Below, in pieces: positions 5,444 to 6,013 of a stretch of DNA of 6,013 nucleotides. How positions within the stretch are numbered: position 1 is the first letter of the stretch; each line of letters begins with the position of its first letter. This DNA comes from an uncultured Flavobacteriia bacterium (GTDB taxonomy: Bacteria; Bacteroidota; Bacteroidia; Flavobacteriales_D; Crocinitomicaceae). The position numbers and the translations under genes are program-made. Below the pieces are notes generated by a model. That model searched no databases and was not told where the DNA came from. It saw only the letters and a program-made list of their open reading frames with translations. The stretch covers positions 1 to 6,013 of the forward strand of contig CAIYXD010000063.1 in the NCBI GenBank assembly GCA_903930085.1, given 5' to 3'.

Positions 5444-6013
5444 ATGTCAGTAGATCAATTAATACTAGCTATTTTGGCATTGCCGCTGTTGGGAGCTTTT
5501 TTCAATGGCGTGTTTGGTAAAAATCTTCCAAATGTACTTGTAGGTTCAATAGCAACAAGCGTAATGTTTCTCTCTTTTGCATTGGCAGTTATCGTTTTTG
5601 GTAGCCAATCCGAGGAGAAAATAACACATCTTTTCTCGTTAATTACTACCGAAGATTTTTCCTTGAACGCAAGAATACAAGTGGATGCTTTATCTATTTG
5701 GATGACACTCATCGTTACCGGAATAGGCGCGTTGATTCATTTATTTTCCATGGGTTACATGAAAAAAGATGAAGGTTATTACAAGTTTTTCACCTACCTC
5801 AATCTTTTCATTTTTGCGATGTTGATTCTCGTTCTTGGAAGTAACTATTTTATGCTATTCTTCGGTTGGGAAGGTGTAGGGATTTGTTCCTATTTATTGA
5901 TTGGATTCCATTACAGCGATGCACAAAAAGGAATGTTAAATGGAATTGCTGCGCGCAAGGCATTTATTATGAATAGAATAGGTGATTTAGGTTTACTGAT
6001 TGGCTTATTTTTA
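5444..6013 (+). CDS. nuoL: NADH-quinone oxidoreductase subunit L, N-terminal 190 residues (partial, 3' end outside window)
   Basis: The frame is open from ATG 5444 to the last base, giving 190 of an expected 600 or so residues of the distal antiporter-like subunit that drives ion translocation. Family marks seen: hydrophobic segments near 5-24, 32-53 and 82-104; FSMGYMKKDEGYYKFFTYLN (101-120); then GWEGVGICSYLLIGF (141-155) with E143, the equivalent of the essential E. coli E144; then KAFIMNRIGDLG (172-183) with D181. The start is 4 nt after the nuoK stop, and the first residues MSVDQLILAILALPLLGAFF form a normal NuoL N-terminus. The stretch between GF and KAF (residues 156-171) is about four residues longer than in E. 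coli NuoL as I remember it. No frameshift is visible up to the window edge. Confidence 0.96.
   Translation, partial: MSVDQLILAILALPLLGAFFNGVFGKNLPNVLVGSIATSVMFLSFALAVIVFGSQSEEKITHLFSLITTEDFSLNARIQVDALSIWMTLIVTGIGALIHLFSMGYMKKDEGYYKFFTYLNLFIFAMLILVLGSNYFMLFFGWEGVGICSYLLIGFHYSDAQKGMLNGIAARKAFIMNRIGDLGLLIGLFL

Noticed and set aside
5455..5712. Open frame of 85 codons on the minus strand
   Set aside because: Antisense to the start of nuoL, which is clearly coding by motif content.

Overview
The window is a continuous stretch of a respiratory complex I (NADH:quinone oxidoreductase, nuo) operon, with every gene on the + strand. The order is nuoD (3' end only), nuoE, nuoF, nuoG, nuoH, nuoI, nuoJ, nuoK, nuoL (5' part only). 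This is the canonical bacterial order with no inserted genes. The sequence is AT-rich, none of the starts has a clear Shine-Dalgarno sequence, the region before most starts is A/T-rich, and NuoG is short. Together with the protein wording (for example the NuoH loop PECESELIGGYHTEY) these point to Bacteroidota, probably a Flavobacteriales-like or related environmental lineage. That placement is inference from remembered family features, not from a search.

Layout: 1-117 holds the C-terminus of NuoD. 121-2015 holds nuoE and nuoF, the NADH-oxidising peripheral-arm subunits (FMN, clusters N1a and N3). 2053-3027 holds a 324-residue NuoG carrying the N1b, N5 and N4 ligand sets. It stops before the large molybdopterin-oxidoreductase-like domain found in E. 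coli or Thermus NuoG. 3014-4045 is nuoH, the membrane subunit at the quinone site, and it overlaps nuoG by 14 nt. 4056-4598 is nuoI (clusters N6a and N6b). 4595-5107 (nuoJ), 5110-5439 (nuoK) and 5444-6013 (nuoL, cut by the window edge) encode membrane-arm subunits. The intergenic gaps are all 37 nt or less, and I see no terminator or promoter, so the whole window reads as the interior of one transcript. nuoA, nuoB and nuoC would be expected upstream, and the rest of nuoL with nuoM and nuoN downstream.

Working together, NuoE and NuoF take electrons from NADH, NuoG and NuoI pass them along an Fe-S chain to NuoB/NuoD next to NuoH where quinone is reduced, and NuoH/J/K/L couple this to ion pumping. 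All visible catalytic and ligand residues are intact, so the complex looks functional.

I found no sign of a new system, mobile element, CRISPR array or RNA gene. The points most worth a second look are the short NuoG with its odd five-cysteine tail, a perfect 10-bp tandem repeat in the nuoF-nuoG gap, and a few residue-level variations in the membrane subunits.
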